Source of the DNA: Chloroflexi bacterium CFX6
Lineage (GTDB): Bacteria > Chloroflexota > Anaerolineae > Anaerolineales > Villigracilaceae
Assembly: GCA_030263595.1 (NCBI GenBank)
Contig: SZPG01000010.1
Coordinates: 1 to 64,000, forward strand
Direction of reading: 5' to 3'
Length of the DNA stretch: 64,000 nt
Shown: positions 25,602 to 34,640 of the stretch, piece by piece
Numbering within the stretch: the first letter of the stretch is position 1
How the letters are laid out: the number at the start of each line of letters is the position of its first letter
Notes under the pieces: model-generated
What the model was told of the DNA's origin: nothing
Seen by the model: only the letters and a program-made list of their open reading frames with translations
Databases searched by the model: none
Program-made: the position numbers and the translations under genes

Positions 25602-27136
25602 AAGCCAGCAAGCCGGCCGCGACGTTCGCTCCGCAAGAGGTCAGGCGTTTCATTTCACCGCTCACGATTGCCTCGCTCGTCATCCTGACGGGCATGATCA
25701 TGGAAGCCGTTTCGAGACGACCGGCGCCGAACCTCCCGCTGGCGTTCTACGGAGGGCTGGGGATCGCCTACATTGCCACCGTCCACATCCTGCTCCTCCG
25801 CTCCGCGTTCAGGCATGGGACGTATCGGGTCATCAACTCGGTTCTGGCGGGCATTGGGATCGGCATCCTGACCTATCTGCTCTCCGAGCGCCTGAACGAG
25901 ATCACGCACATCCTGGTCGTCTTCAGCGTGGTAGTGACGACGATGATCTCGGGACGGATGTACGCTTATCTGACGTTGCTCTTGATCATGGCGGTCAGCC
26001 TGCCTGCGGAATTTTCCCAACTCAGGTCGGCGGAAGCGATTCTCGAATACGCGACGCCGTTCTTCGTCTCCGTGATCGTCGCGGAAGTCATCGTGCGGAT
26101 CAAGCATACCGCCCACCAGCACATTCACCGGCTGGAGATCATCAACCAGGTCAGCCGCGAGATCATGCAAACCCTCGACACAAAGCAGACCTTCGCGCTC
26201 CTGGACAAGACCATCCAGGATACGCTCGAAGCCGACACCTATTTCATCGGCATCGTCGAAAACGGGAAGATCCAACTCGAACTATTCTTCGACGACGGGG
26301 AGTATTTCAACGGGATGCGCGTCCCCTTCGAGGGGACGCTTTCCGGCTGGGTGATCCGAAATCAAAAGGTATTGTTCCTGCCGGACTTGAGGGAGGAGGT
26401 GGAGTTGGACGGCGTCGAACGTTTCATCATCGGAAGGGATCGGACGAGTCTTTCCTGGATCGGGGTGCCGCTCAAAGCCGAAAACGTGACCGGCGTCCTC
26501 GCGCTGGCGTCCTACGACGCCAATGCGTTCGACCGCGCCGACCTCGAACTGCTCATCAGCCTCGGTCAGCACGTCACCCTGGCGTTGGACAATTCCATCC
26601 GCCACGCGCAAGTCGAAAGGCAGGCGCGGCTCGACAGCATGACCGGCGTCTATAACCACGGATATTTCCTCAAGTTGCTTGCGGAACAGGCGGAGGAGGC
26701 ATCGAGAACGCACACGCCCCTCAGCCTGATCATGCTCGACATTGATTACTTCAAGCAATACAACGACACGTATGGGCATCTGGTGGGAGACCTCATTTTG
26801 AATTCGCTTTGTTCGGCGATCCAGCACAACATCAAACAGGCGGATGCCGTCGGCAGGTGGGGCGGCGAGGAGTTCATCATTTCCCTGCCCGGAGCGACCG
26901 GCAGGCAGGCATATCAGGTCGCCCGGCGCATCGGCGAGACCATGAGAAGCCTGCGCGTGGAGGACCGCGATAGCCGCACCGTTCCCATTCCAACCGTCAG
27001 CCAGGGGATCGCCGTGTATCCGGGCGAGGCGAACGAAATCTACCGCCTGATTGACGTTGCCGACAAACGGCTATACGTTGCAAAAGGACGAGGCAGGAAC
27101 CAGGTCGAGCCGGGGGAGGAATTCTTTCAGGAATAG
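25598..27136 (+). CDS. Membrane diguanylate cyclase (6TM-GAF-GGDEF)
   Basis: A 512-residue protein. Six membrane helices (about 20-165), a GAF domain (about 185-330), and a GGDEF domain (about 345-505) with the active loop RWGGEEF. The stretch SRQDSMTGVYN-like (DSMTGVYNHGYF) and DIDYFKQYNDTYGH are intact, so it should make cyclic di-GMP from two GTP. The usual inhibitory I-site RxxD just before the active loop reads KQAD, so product feedback through that site may be absent. Start ATG 25598 overlaps the previous stop. A longer same-frame reading from 25253 lies inside the HD-GYP gene and is not real. Confidence 0.93.
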   Translation: MKASKPAATFAPQEVRRFISPLTIASLVILTGMIMEAVSRRPAPNLPLAFYGGLGIAYIATVHILLLRSAFRHGTYRVINSVLAGIGIGILTYLLSERLNEITHILVVFSVVVTTMISGRMYAYLTLLLIMAVSLPAEFSQLRSAEAILEYATPFFVSVIVAEVIVRIKHTAHQHIHRLEIINQVSREIMQTLDTKQTFALLDKTIQDTLEADTYFIGIVENGKIQLELFFDDGEYFNGMRVPFEGTLSGWVIRNQKVLFLPDLREEVELDGVERFIIGRDRTSLSWIGVPLKAENVTGVLALASYDANAFDRADLELLISLGQHVTLALDNSIRHAQVERQARLDSMTGVYNHGYFLKLLAEQAEEASRTHTPLSLIMLDIDYFKQYNDTYGHLVGDLILNSLCSAIQHNIKQADAVGRWGGEEFIISLPGATGRQAYQVARRIGETMRSLRVEDRDSRTVPIPTVSQGIAVYPGEANEIYRLIDVADKRLYVAKGRGRNQVEPGEEFFQE

Positions 27137-27137
27137 A

Positions 27138-27277
27138 TGTCATTTCGAGCGCATTGTCATTTCGAGCGAAGCGAGAAATCTTTACCCAGCCGAAACAAGA
27201 GTTCTCCTCGCGACTCCCTCGCTGCGCGCGGTAAGGTCTCTCACATTCGGTTCGAGAGCGCGCTCGTCGAAACGACG
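27138..27277. repeat. Extragenic repeat, GTCATTTCGA family
   Basis: Two copies of TGTCATTTCGAGCG at the left and TCGTCGAAACGAC at the right form imperfect inverted ends in the interval between two convergent genes. A related unit lies at 33620-33710. Confidence 0.65.
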
Positions 27278-27306
27278 ATCTCCGGGGTTTTCAGACGCTC
27301 CCTTAC

Positions 27307-28344
27307 CTAGCGCAGCGCCTTCCTGAATGCCGCAACGCTCTTTTCCACCGCTTCATCGTCAATCCAGTAATGCGTCACGAGGCGAAGTCGTCGCGGATGA
27401 TCCGCGTCCACCAACACGCCGTCCTGCATCATCCTTTCGGCGATCTGGCGCATCGTAAGCGAAACATCGTCCGCGAGGTTCAAATAGACCATGTTCGTGT
27501 ATGGGGAATTTTCATCAACGATGATCCCGTCAATTCGGCGCAGTCCATCGGCAAGTTTCCTCGCGCGGTTGTGATCCTCGCCCAGGCGGGTCGTCATCTT
27601 CTCCAATGAAATGATCCCTGCCGCGGCGATCACGCCCGCCTGCCTCATTCCGCCTCCGAGCATCTTGCGCAAGTGACGCGTCCGCGCGATGAATTTCTCC
27701 GTCCCTGCGAGCATCGAACCGATGGGCGCAGCCAGTCCCTTGCTCAAACAGAACATCACTGAGTCGGCGGGCGCGACCAGTTCCTTCACGTCTGCGTTTT
27801 GAGCGACCGCCGCATTGAAGATGCGCGCGCCGTCAATATGCAAAGCGAGTCCATTCTTGTGTGCGATCTCTCCCACCTGCCGCGTGTATTCCGCGGTCAA
27901 CGGGACGCCGCCGCAGATGTTTTGCGTGTTCTCGAGGCAGATCAGACGCGTGATGGGGTGATGCACGTCCTCGGTGCGGATGGAGGCGAGGATGTCGTCC
28001 AGCGCGAGAGTCCCGTCTTTTTGATTCGGGATCGGGCAGGGCTGGACGCCGCCCAAAGCCGACATCCCTCCCGCCTCGTTCAAATAGACGTGGGATTGAT
28101 CCCCGACGATAGCCTCATCTCCCCTCTGACAATGGACGAGCAACGCGAGCAGGTTGCCCATCGTGCCGGAGGGGACGAAGATCGCGGCTTCCTTCCCCAC
28201 TCTTTCCGCCGCCATCGCCTCCAGCCTGTTGACGGTTGGATCGTCACAAAAAACATCGTCGCCCACCTCGGCTTCCGCCATCGCTGCGCGCATCTCCGGC
28301 GTGGGCTTGGTCACAGTATCGGAACGAAGGTCTATGAAGTCCAT
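27307..28344 (-). CDS. ltaE: Low-specificity L-threonine aldolase
   Basis: A PLP enzyme cleaving threonine/allo-threonine to glycine and acetaldehyde. The 345 residues start with [15 protein letters not shown], the classic N terminus. FVPSGTMGN binds the phosphate, [13 protein letters not shown] and [10 protein letters not shown] (Asp and Arg of the cofactor site) follow, and the PLP lysine is in [12 protein letters not shown] (about residue 200). It is the last gene of the alr-lspA-rluD-ltaE string, 42 bases after rluD. Confidence 0.95.
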   Translation of the reverse strand: MDFIDLRSDTVTKPTPEMRAAMAEAEVGDDVFCDDPTVNRLEAMAAERVGKEAAIFVPSGTMGNLLALLVHCQRGDEAIVGDQSHVYLNEAGGMSALGGVQPCPIPNQKDGTLALDDILASIRTEDVHHPITRLICLENTQNICGGVPLTAEYTRQVGEIAHKNGLALHIDGARIFNAAVAQNADVKELVAPADSVMFCLSKGLAAPIGSMLAGTEKFIARTRHLRKMLGGGMRQAGVIAAAGIISLEKMTTRLGEDHNRARKLADGLRRIDGIIVDENSPYTNMVYLNLADDVSLTMRQIAERMMQDGVLVDADHPRRLRLVTHYWIDDEAVEKSVAAFRKALR

Positions 28345-28386
28345 TTGGGTTTCCTTTTTTACTTTTCACTTCTTCCCTTTCCCCTT

Positions 28387-29313
28387 TTACTTTTCACTTC
28401 GCAAATTTTCCAATACACTGTCCAATTCATCGGGCAAAGGCGCTTCGAAATGCCTTGCCTCTTTTTCGTTCGGCAAAACGACGTTCAAACGATACGCATG
28501 GAGGAAGTGCCGTCCAATTTCAACGCTTGGATTTTTCCTTCCGTACACCCGGTCTCCAACAATTGGGCACTTCAGGAACGCGCAGTGCAGGCGGATCTGG
28601 TGCGTTCGCCCGGTCAACGGATGGAATTCCAGCAGGGTATGTTTGTCGAATTCTTCGAGGGTCTTGTATTCCGAAATCGCTTCACGCCCCTTTTTCCCGG
28701 AGACGATTGCCATGCGTTTTCGGTCCTTCGGGTCGCGTCCGATGTGCGCTTCGACGCGACCTATTGGCGTGGGAGGCTTCCCGTCCACGAGGGCAAGATA
28801 GGTTTTGTCAACTTTTCGCAAACGGAATTGGTCCTGCAGCCAGCGGTGGGCGCGTTCGTTCTTCGCAAGCAGGATCAGGCCCGAGGTCTCTTTATCGAGG
28901 CGATGGACGACGCCGGGACGTTCCTCGCCTCCAATGCCTTCGAGGTCGGGATCGTATCCGAGAACCGCATTGACCAGCGTCCCGGAGGAATGACCCGCGG
29001 CCGGATGAACGACCATGCCCGCCGGTTTGTTGACCACGAGCAGGTCGTCGTTCTCGAAGAGGATATCGAGCGGGATGTTTTCGGGAGTCAAAGCCGTCGG
29101 CGCGGTTGGCGGAATCCGAACCGTCACCGTGGATCCGCTTTCGAGGGGCTGACCAGCCTTCCGCGCCGCGCGACCGTCCACATCCACAAACCCATCCGCG
29201 ATCAGTCCCTGTATCCGCGAGCGCGAAAACTCCTGCAACTGCCCGACCAGAAATTTGTCGAGCCGTTCAGGAGTCTTTTGATCGAAACGGAAATTCAGGA
29301 CGCGTTCATTCAC
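28387..29313 (-). CDS. rluD: RluD-family 23S rRNA pseudouridine synthase
   Basis: A 308-residue protein with an N-terminal S4 domain (about 15-75, [22 protein letters not shown]) and the catalytic domain. [16 protein letters not shown] (about 135) contains the catalytic Asp, and [13 protein letters not shown] and [13 protein letters not shown] are family hallmarks. It likely modifies U1911/1915/1917-type positions, although RluA/C/D subfamilies are not safely separated by eye. It overlaps lspA by 8 bases. Confidence 0.92.
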   Translation of the reverse strand: MNERVLNFRFDQKTPERLDKFLVGQLQEFSRSRIQGLIADGFVDVDGRAARKAGQPLESGSTVTVRIPPTAPTALTPENIPLDILFENDDLLVVNKPAGMVVHPAAGHSSGTLVNAVLGYDPDLEGIGGEERPGVVHRLDKETSGLILLAKNERAHRWLQDQFRLRKVDKTYLALVDGKPPTPIGRVEAHIGRDPKDRKRMAIVSGKKGREAISEYKTLEEFDKHTLLEFHPLTGRTHQIRLHCAFLKCPIVGDRVYGRKNPSVEIGRHFLHAYRLNVVLPNEKEARHFEAPLPDELDSVLENLRSEK

Positions 29314-29854
29314 TGGTTATTTCGCTCGAAGATTCGTTCGGCGGGTTGTCCTGTTCCGCGCCTTGTCGTTTCTTCCTTTCGGCTCGTTCCATTATCCACA
29401 CCCCAAAAAGGAGCGCCCCCGCGCCGACGGTGATGCTCGCGTCCGCCACGTTGAACACGGGAAAGGAACCGACCGAAATGAAATCGGTCACGTGACCGAT
29501 CGTGACGCGATCAATCAGGTTGCCAGCCGCGCCGCCCAATTGCATGCTCATGGCGAGGCGCAACGACCAATCCGCCTTGTCCACCTGCGGGTAATAATAA
29601 AGGATCAACGCGATCACGACGAAGGCAAGCACGGTGAACACCATGCCGCCATCCTTGAACATGCCGAACGCCGCGCCCGTGTTGTACCAATGCACGATGC
29701 GCATGTATGGGCTGAGCCACGCCAGCGACTCGGGAAGCCAACTGCCGCCCAGCGGAATATTTTCGCGCACCAGCGTCTTCGTCCATTGATCCAGCGCGAC
29801 GATCGCAACGGCGATCAAAACGATCTGCCAGTACCTCTTAACCAAAATTCTCAC
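29306..29854 (-). CDS. lspA: Lipoprotein signal peptidase (signal peptidase II)
   Basis: A membrane aspartic protease that removes signal peptides after Lgt acts. The 182 residues have four membrane helices. The two catalytic aspartates are visible in GNLIDRV and FNVADASI, and the conserved N-terminal ALDQWTK and NTGAAFGMF are present. A hydrophilic Glu/Ser tail of about 25 residues is not in the core family. It sits 34 bases after alr and overlaps rluD. Confidence 0.96.
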   Translation of the reverse strand: MRILVKRYWQIVLIAVAIVALDQWTKTLVRENIPLGGSWLPESLAWLSPYMRIVHWYNTGAAFGMFKDGGMVFTVLAFVVIALILYYYPQVDKADWSLRLAMSMQLGGAAGNLIDRVTIGHVTDFISVGSFPVFNVADASITVGAGALLFGVWIMERAERKKRQGAEQDNPPNESSSEITSE

Positions 29855-29888
29855 ATTTCACCTCAATCGAAATCGCCCCATTCTACCA

Positions 29889-30998
29889 TCACTCGTTGAC
29901 GAACACGCGCGGCACGCGCGCGCTGACGTTCGTCAACACCTCGTATTCATTCGTGCCGGTCCACTCCGCAAGGTCTTCGGCGGCGATCCCCTCCCCCAGC
30001 AGGATCGCCTCGTCTCCCACATTGACCTCGTCGTCCCCAACGTTCACCATGAATTGATCCATGCAGATGCGCCCCACCTGCGGATATTTTTTCCCCCGGA
30101 TGACCACCTGCGCGCGGTTCGTCATGCGTCGGAAATACCCATCCGCGTACCCGCACGGGATGGTGACGATTCGCGTCTCCGCCTCAGCCTGCCACAACGA
30201 CCCGTAACTGACCACACGCCCCGGCCGCGTCCGCTTCGAATAAGCGACGCGCGCGCGCCAGGTGAGCGCGGGTTTCACGTCCACCACGCGAGCCGCCTCT
30301 TTGCCGGGATACACCCCGTAGAACATGATCCCCGGCCGCACCAGGTCGAAATGCGCTTCGGGCAGGTTCAACACGCCTCCCGAATTGCACACGTGCCGAA
30401 TGGGCGGGAGAGGAATATCCAGCCTCCCGTACAGATCGAGAACCGTTCGAAAACGTTCGAGTTGCAGCCGCGAAAAGGATCGGTCTGCCAATTCCGAATT
30501 GGCGAGATGCGTATAAATCCCCTCCACATCCAAATGCCCGCACGCCGCCGATTTTTGGATCAACGCCTCCGCCTCATATTCGTGGACGCCCACCCTTTCC
30601 ATGCCGGTATCAATCTTCAGGTGAGTCCTGATGCGCTTTCCGGTCGTTCGCGAGACCTCGTTGGCGACCTCCAGCAATTCAACGGACGAGCCGGTCAAAG
30701 TCAGGTCGTATTCCGCAAAATACGGGACCTGTTCCGGCAGCGTTCCTCCGGCAACGAGGATGGGTTTCGTGATCCCAATTTCCCGCAAATGGATTCCCTC
30801 CTCCAGGATCGCGACACCGAAATAATCCACGAACGGTTCGATGAACGGAGCGACGCCATCCACGCCGTGACCGTACGCATTGGCTTTGACCATCGGCATC
30901 ACCTTCGCGGGCGAAACGTGCGCGCGAATGGCTTCGATATTCCTTCGCAGCCGGGGAAGATTCACTTCAAGATGGACAGGACGCATCGAATTCGACAT
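29889..30998 (-). CDS. alr: Alanine racemase
   Basis: Interconverts L- and D-alanine for peptidoglycan. The 369 residues show the PLP lysine in MVKANAYGHG (about residue 38). HLKIDTGMERVG, CNSGGVLNLP and the C-terminal second catalytic tyrosine region (VVSYGSLW) with ICMDQFMVNVG are family features. It is the first gene of a probable four-gene operon with lspA, rluD and ltaE, linking cell-wall precursor supply to lipoprotein maturation. Confidence 0.95.
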   Translation of the reverse strand: MSNSMRPVHLEVNLPRLRRNIEAIRAHVSPAKVMPMVKANAYGHGVDGVAPFIEPFVDYFGVAILEEGIHLREIGITKPILVAGGTLPEQVPYFAEYDLTLTGSSVELLEVANEVSRTTGKRIRTHLKIDTGMERVGVHEYEAEALIQKSAACGHLDVEGIYTHLANSELADRSFSRLQLERFRTVLDLYGRLDIPLPPIRHVCNSGGVLNLPEAHFDLVRPGIMFYGVYPGKEAARVVDVKPALTWRARVAYSKRTRPGRVVSYGSLWQAEAETRIVTIPCGYADGYFRRMTNRAQVVIRGKKYPQVGRICMDQFMVNVGDDEVNVGDEAILLGEGIAAEDLAEWTGTNEYEVLTNVSARVPRVFVNE

Positions 30999-31055
30999 GA
31001 CTTAATTTACCCAACACGCAACATTACGAAGTATCCCGCAGGGACGCAGCACGCG

Positions 31056-31517
31056 CTACCCGTTTCTCCTCCAATGATATTCCACATCCGGCTCGTTCTC
31101 CGGCGGGTCGCTGAAACCGAACTTCTCCGCTACAAATCCATGCTTTTCGTAAAAGGCGCGCGCATTGACGTTGACCTGCAAAGTATACAGCCACAAATGC
31201 TCCGGGTATAACCCCCGCGCAAAATTCAGCAGGGTTTCCCCGATCCCATTTCGCCAGTGATCGGGATGGACATACAACTGGTCAATGAAATCGTTCTCCA
31301 TCGCCATGAACGCCACAGGCTGCCGCGCCCTTTCGACCACCCAGACCCTGTTCCTTATCAAGATCTTATTCTGAAAATACTCGCGATCCTCGTAAAAGAA
31401 ATGCCCTTTGTCCTTCTGGAACTCCGGCACAGATTTCTCCCGCGCCATGCGCCACAGAATGGTCGCCGGGTCGAAATCCTCGGGCTTGTAATCTCGAACG
31501 AGAAAACCGCCGGACAT
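31056..31517 (-). CDS. GNAT family N-acetyltransferase
   Basis: A 153-residue protein. The acetyl-CoA segment reads LYVHPDHWRNGIGETLL (about 80-97), preceded by VAFMAMEN and followed by NVNARAFYEKHGFVAEKFG, the typical GNAT C terminus. The substrate is unknown. The start at 31517 has GGAGG seven bases upstream; the longer reading to 31559 lacks one and runs into the terminator. It lies downstream of the RRM gene behind a terminator. Confidence 0.88.
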   Translation of the reverse strand: MSGGFLVRDYKPEDFDPATILWRMAREKSVPEFQKDKGHFFYEDREYFQNKILIRNRVWVVERARQPVAFMAMENDFIDQLYVHPDHWRNGIGETLLNFARGLYPEHLWLYTLQVNVNARAFYEKHGFVAEKFGFSDPPENEPDVEYHWRRNG

Positions 31518-31538
31518 ATCAACCTCCAAAAATAATAT

Positions 31539-31570
31539 GAGCCAAATGGTTGGCGCCACCCATTTGGCTC
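31539..31570 (-). terminator. Rho-independent terminator after the RRM gene
   Basis: GAGCCAAATGG pairs with CCATTTGGCTC (11 bp) and the centre TGGCGCCA is itself palindromic. On the minus strand it is followed by ATATTATTTTT. It separates the RRM gene from the acetyltransferase. Confidence 0.85.
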
Positions 31571-31595
31571 AATGCTTTGAGAGGAACAGAACGAT

Positions 31596-31919
31596 CTAGT
31601 AATCGCGTCTGTTTTCGCGGTCGCCGCCCTGCCTGCGGTCTCTGCCGCCGCGAAAACCGCCCGGACGTTCCTCGCGCGGACGGGCGAGATTCACGGTGAG
31701 GGCGCGTCCATTGTAGTCCTGCCCATTGAACCGGCTGATTGCGGCTTGGGCTTCCTCGGCGGTGGACATCTCGACAAAGCCGAAGCCCTTCGAGCGCCCG
31801 CTGGCGCGATCCTTGATCACCTGCGCAGATTTCACAGTGCCAGCCTGTGAAAACAGATTCTGCAAATCAGCGTCCACGGTGCTGTACGGCAGGTTTCCAA
31901 CATATAGTTTCGCTTCCAT
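31596..31919 (-). CDS. RRM-type RNA-binding protein
   Basis: A 107-residue single-domain RNA-binding protein. RNP2 LYVGNL (4-9) and RNP1 KGFGFVEM (about 42-49) are intact, and the tail (about 80-107) is Arg/Gly rich (GGFRGGRDRRQGG). Proteins of this type in cyanobacteria and Chloroflexota are often cold-induced RNA chaperones; that role here is inference. The start at 31919 (MEAKLYVGN) fits the family. A long leader upstream supports post-transcriptional control. Confidence 0.93.
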   Translation of the reverse strand: MEAKLYVGNLPYSTVDADLQNLFSQAGTVKSAQVIKDRASGRSKGFGFVEMSTAEEAQAAISRFNGQDYNGRALTVNLARPREERPGGFRGGRDRRQGGDRENRRDY

Positions 31920-32094
31920 GAAATACTCTTCTCCTAGGTGTATGCCGGGGCAGTGAAGCAACCGCCTGCGGCGAAACGGATGAACGATGCATGACTACGG
32001 GGATCACAGACACCCAGGCGCCAGGAAGTGAAACTCTCGTCCCCTTCTGATTGCCGAGACCGCCACACCTCATGCACTTACAAACCGATTCTAG
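31920..32094 (-). promoter_or_regulatory. Long 5' leader and extended -10 promoter of the RRM gene
   Basis: TAGAAT (32089-32094 on the minus strand), with TG one base upstream, looks like an extended -10. It gives a leader of about 165 bases, long for a small gene. Cold-shock-type RNA-binding genes often carry such leaders. No known riboswitch motif was seen. Confidence 0.45.
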
Positions 32095-32244
32095 CACAAG
32101 AGGCAATACACGACCAGAAATCCGCAAGCCCAAAGCGGATCAATTTTTTCGTTCCCGCGCAGGGACAACTGCCCCGGCGCTTCGAGCGCGCCCAACGCCC
32201 ATGCCTCGCCGCCGGGCGCGCTCGTAACGACCCGCAAACTCCGA

Positions 32245-32649
32245 TCATCCCATCGCTGCAATGATCGCGCCGAAGGCGATGAAGTTGACAAGGTGATTAC
32301 CCGCCTCGATCGCCCAGACCTTGAGCCCATGACCCGCGAAAAGTTTGTTCACCAGATTCGTCGGCGCGACGAACCCGAGCCAGATCATGAACCCTGCCTG
32401 GATGCCCGCGGCAACCGTATTGCTCCCCATCACCGAAAGAAGCAACGAAACGAACACCGCCTGGACCGCCGCGGCAACGAGGGTCAACACCCAGATCATG
32501 GGATTCGGGTTGCCCGGCTCACCGGACTTTCCGATCCCCGCCCACCAGGCGGGAAAGAACACCCTTCGGTGATACCAGACGAACCCGCTAACCATGCTGA
32601 ACACGACGCACGCCACGACGGCAATCCAATTGATAGAACCAATATCCAT
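32245..32649 (-). CDS. DUF1761 family membrane protein
   Basis: A 134-residue protein with four membrane helices. The N-terminal INWIAVVACVVFSMVSGFVWY and the central WVLTLVAAAVQAVF pattern match DUF1761, a family of unknown function. The start at 32649 has GGAGG six bases upstream, which decides it over the ATG four codons earlier. It is a lone gene. Confidence 0.8.
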   Translation of the reverse strand: MDIGSINWIAVVACVVFSMVSGFVWYHRRVFFPAWWAGIGKSGEPGNPNPMIWVLTLVAAAVQAVFVSLLLSVMGSNTVAAGIQAGFMIWLGFVAPTNLVNKLFAGHGLKVWAIEAGNHLVNFIAFGAIIAAMG

Positions 32650-32781
32650 TTCAGCCTCCATTGCTAAAGTGTGACCGGCGCGCGCCGGTCTCCGGTTATG
32701 ATAACCCGAATGTTTGTTCTAGGATACGCGGCGGAGGATTTTCAGCAATCCCAGGGATGGGTTTCCACGACCTCGACAGGA

Positions 32782-32787
32782 TATAAT
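32782..32787 (+). promoter_or_regulatory. -10 element of the gene at 32798
   Basis: A perfect TATAAT 11 bases before the start codon, so the transcript would be leaderless or nearly so. The -35 region is poor. Confidence 0.5.
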
Positions 32788-32797
32788 CGGCGCGGAT

Positions 32798-33451
32798 ATG
32801 TCCTTCATTGCCGCATTCGCGTCGCGCCTGCCTGCAAAACTGCGCCGGAAATTCAATCAACTGAACACCCCCTTCGCCATCCAGGAATATCTGGACAGCC
32901 TGACCTACAAGGGCGAGGAACGCGACCGTTCCCCCCTCAACGTCATGCTGGATGGACAGGCGCACTGCCTCGACGGTGGATTCCTCGCTGCGCTCTGCCT
33001 GTGGCGGATCGGCTTCGAACCGCTTCTCATTGACCTTTTGCCCGATCCCGGCGTGGACGACGACCACGTCCTCGCGCTGTATCGGATCGAAGGGCGCTGG
33101 GGCGCGCTGGCGAAATCCAACTACGTCAATCTCGGCTTCCGCGAGCCGGTTTACAAATCCCTGCGCGAACTGGCGATGACCTACTTCGAACATTACGTCA
33201 GCATCCGCCAACGCAAGGTCCTGACCGGCTACACGCGCCCCATTGACGCATCGCGTTACACACATCTCGATTGGGCGTGGGACGAAGACGGGGCGAACAT
33301 CCTGTACCACAAACATTTCTACGGGCGCAAAGCGATTCGCCTCATCACCTCGGGCATGGCGGCGCGCCTGAGCCCCGTCGCAGACAGAGCCTATCGCGCG
33401 GAGACGCTCTTCACCGACTTGAACGAGTCGTTTGGGAATCGGGGGCATTGA
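32798..33451 (+). CDS. Conserved protein with transglutaminase/papain-like Cys-His arrangement
   Basis: A 217-residue soluble protein that I cannot assign. The segment LDGQAHCLDGGFLAAL (Cys at about 57), then GFEPLLIDLLPD and DDDHVLALY (His at about 89), resembles the Cys-His order of transglutaminase-like cysteine proteases, where an alpha helix starts with the nucleophile. A third residue could be the Asn/Asp in KSNY. The function is unknown. It is a monocistronic gene with its own -10 element and is followed by repeat DNA. Confidence 0.7.
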   Translation: MSFIAAFASRLPAKLRRKFNQLNTPFAIQEYLDSLTYKGEERDRSPLNVMLDGQAHCLDGGFLAALCLWRIGFEPLLIDLLPDPGVDDDHVLALYRIEGRWGALAKSNYVNLGFREPVYKSLRELAMTYFEHYVSIRQRKVLTGYTRPIDASRYTHLDWAWDEDGANILYHKHFYGRKAIRLITSGMAARLSPVADRAYRAETLFTDLNESFGNRGH

Positions 33452-33506
33452 ACGATGACGTTACACGGGGCTTTCGTAATACAACGCGCTTCGCCACGCT
33501 GCCTTG

Positions 33507-33596
33507 CTAAGGGTCAGTAAATTATTAACTTCCCTCATGTGCAATGACATCCATTTCGTGGAAGGTGAGGGAGCTTATTTTTTTACGAACCCTAAG
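33507..33596. repeat. MITE-like repeat, copy 2
   Basis: Shares its ends with the unit at 22783-22904 (CTAAGGGTCAGTAAATTATT at the left, TTATTTTTTTACGAACCCTAA at the right) around a shorter, different core. Confidence 0.7.
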
Positions 33597-33619
33597 AGAG
33601 CACCTGAACCCTGCCATAG

Positions 33620-33710
33620 GTCATTTCGACGAGCCTGGTCTCGAACGAATGTGAGAGAGTAGCGAGGAGAAATCCTGCCTCGGCTGGGCAGTAGATTTCT
33701 CGAAATGACA
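33620..33710. repeat. Extragenic repeat, GTCATTTCGA family
   Basis: GTCATTTCGACGAG at the left and TCTCGAAATGAC at the right form inverted ends. The interior contains GAGAAATC and GATTTCTC, which pair. Related to 27138-27277. The gap 33452-33878 holds this unit, the MITE-like copy and the GntR promoter region, and no gene. Confidence 0.7.
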
Positions 33711-33836
33711 ATGCGGTGGAAATTCCGAATCTGCCGCCCGAAGACGTGAGTCAAATTGTGAGGCAGGGACCGAGAACTCGAAGCGCCGGGGAGGACATTG
33801 CATCGAGGATGACGCCTCCCAACTCCTGTACTAAAA

Positions 33837-33855
33837 ATTATATATAATTTATAAT
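33837..33855 (+). promoter_or_regulatory. AT-rich promoter/operator candidate of the GntR gene
   Basis: The 12-bp palindrome ATTATATATAAT (33837-33848) is followed by a second TATAAT (33850-33855), 24 bases before the start. GntR/FCD regulators often bind AT-rich palindromes at their own promoters, so autoregulation is possible but unproven. Confidence 0.4.
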
Positions 33856-33878
33856 GTCGTCAATTCCGCGAGGCGTTG

Positions 33879-34619
33879 ATGACCATTTACCCCACCCCCA
33901 CAGAAGAGACCGAACTCAATCAAAAAAGACCTCTCAAAGAGGACATCTTCGAAGCCCTGCTGGAGAAGATCATCTCGGGCAAATACAATCCCGGTGACTG
34001 GCTCAGGCAGGAGGATATCGCGTCACAGCTCGGCGTGAGCATGACGCCCGTCCGTGAGGCGTTGGATCTGCTCGCCGCGGCGGGAGTTGCAGAACGCGTC
34101 CCCTATCGCGGGGTGCGCGTCCCACAGCCTTCGCCTGAGGAGATCGCCGAGTCGTATGCCATGCGGCTGTTGCTGGAAAAAGCCGTCAACCGCGCCGCGG
34201 CTCTTAACCGGGAGCAGGCTCACGTCGAAGCGTTGAAGCGGATCGTCGGTCAATCCAAAAAATTGATCCGGCTGGATGACATGTCCGCCTCCCGCAAACT
34301 CAGCGGAGATTTCCACTCCACCGTGGCGGAGGCAACGAGGAACTTCACCTTGATCCGCGTGTATAAGGTGGCGGCAAATTCCTTCCCGGATTGGATGCTG
34401 TATCAGGCGATGTACGAGCATCCGGACGAGTTGGAGGCAAGTGTCAAGGAGGAATACCAGGAGCATCTCGCCATTGCGGAGGCAATCGAGTCTCGTAACC
34501 CGGAACTTGCCGAACAACGGGCGATGGAACACATCCGCGACATCGGCAGGCAGATCGTGTTGTATCTGGGGGTCTCGCAGGAATTATTGGATCAGAAGAT
34601 CAACCAACTGGGTTTGTAA
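33879..34619 (+). CDS. GntR/FCD-family transcriptional regulator
   Basis: A 246-residue regulator. The N-terminal winged helix (about 18-85: GDWLRQEDIASQLGVSMTPVREALDLL) is followed by an FCD effector domain (about 95-235) with the metal/ligand residues SGDFHSTV and EYQEHLAIAEAI. FCD regulators sense small organic acids or amines. The gene precedes the corrinoid protein by 21 bases on the same strand, so it probably controls the methyltransferase cluster. ATG 33879 is preferred over the TTG directly before it. Confidence 0.92.
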   Translation: MTIYPTPTEETELNQKRPLKEDIFEALLEKIISGKYNPGDWLRQEDIASQLGVSMTPVREALDLLAAAGVAERVPYRGVRVPQPSPEEIAESYAMRLLLEKAVNRAAALNREQAHVEALKRIVGQSKKLIRLDDMSASRKLSGDFHSTVAEATRNFTLIRVYKVAANSFPDWMLYQAMYEHPDELEASVKEEYQEHLAIAEAIESRNPELAEQRAMEHIRDIGRQIVLYLGVSQELLDQKINQLGL

Positions 34620-34640
34620 ATCTTTCACAGGAGCAAAGGT

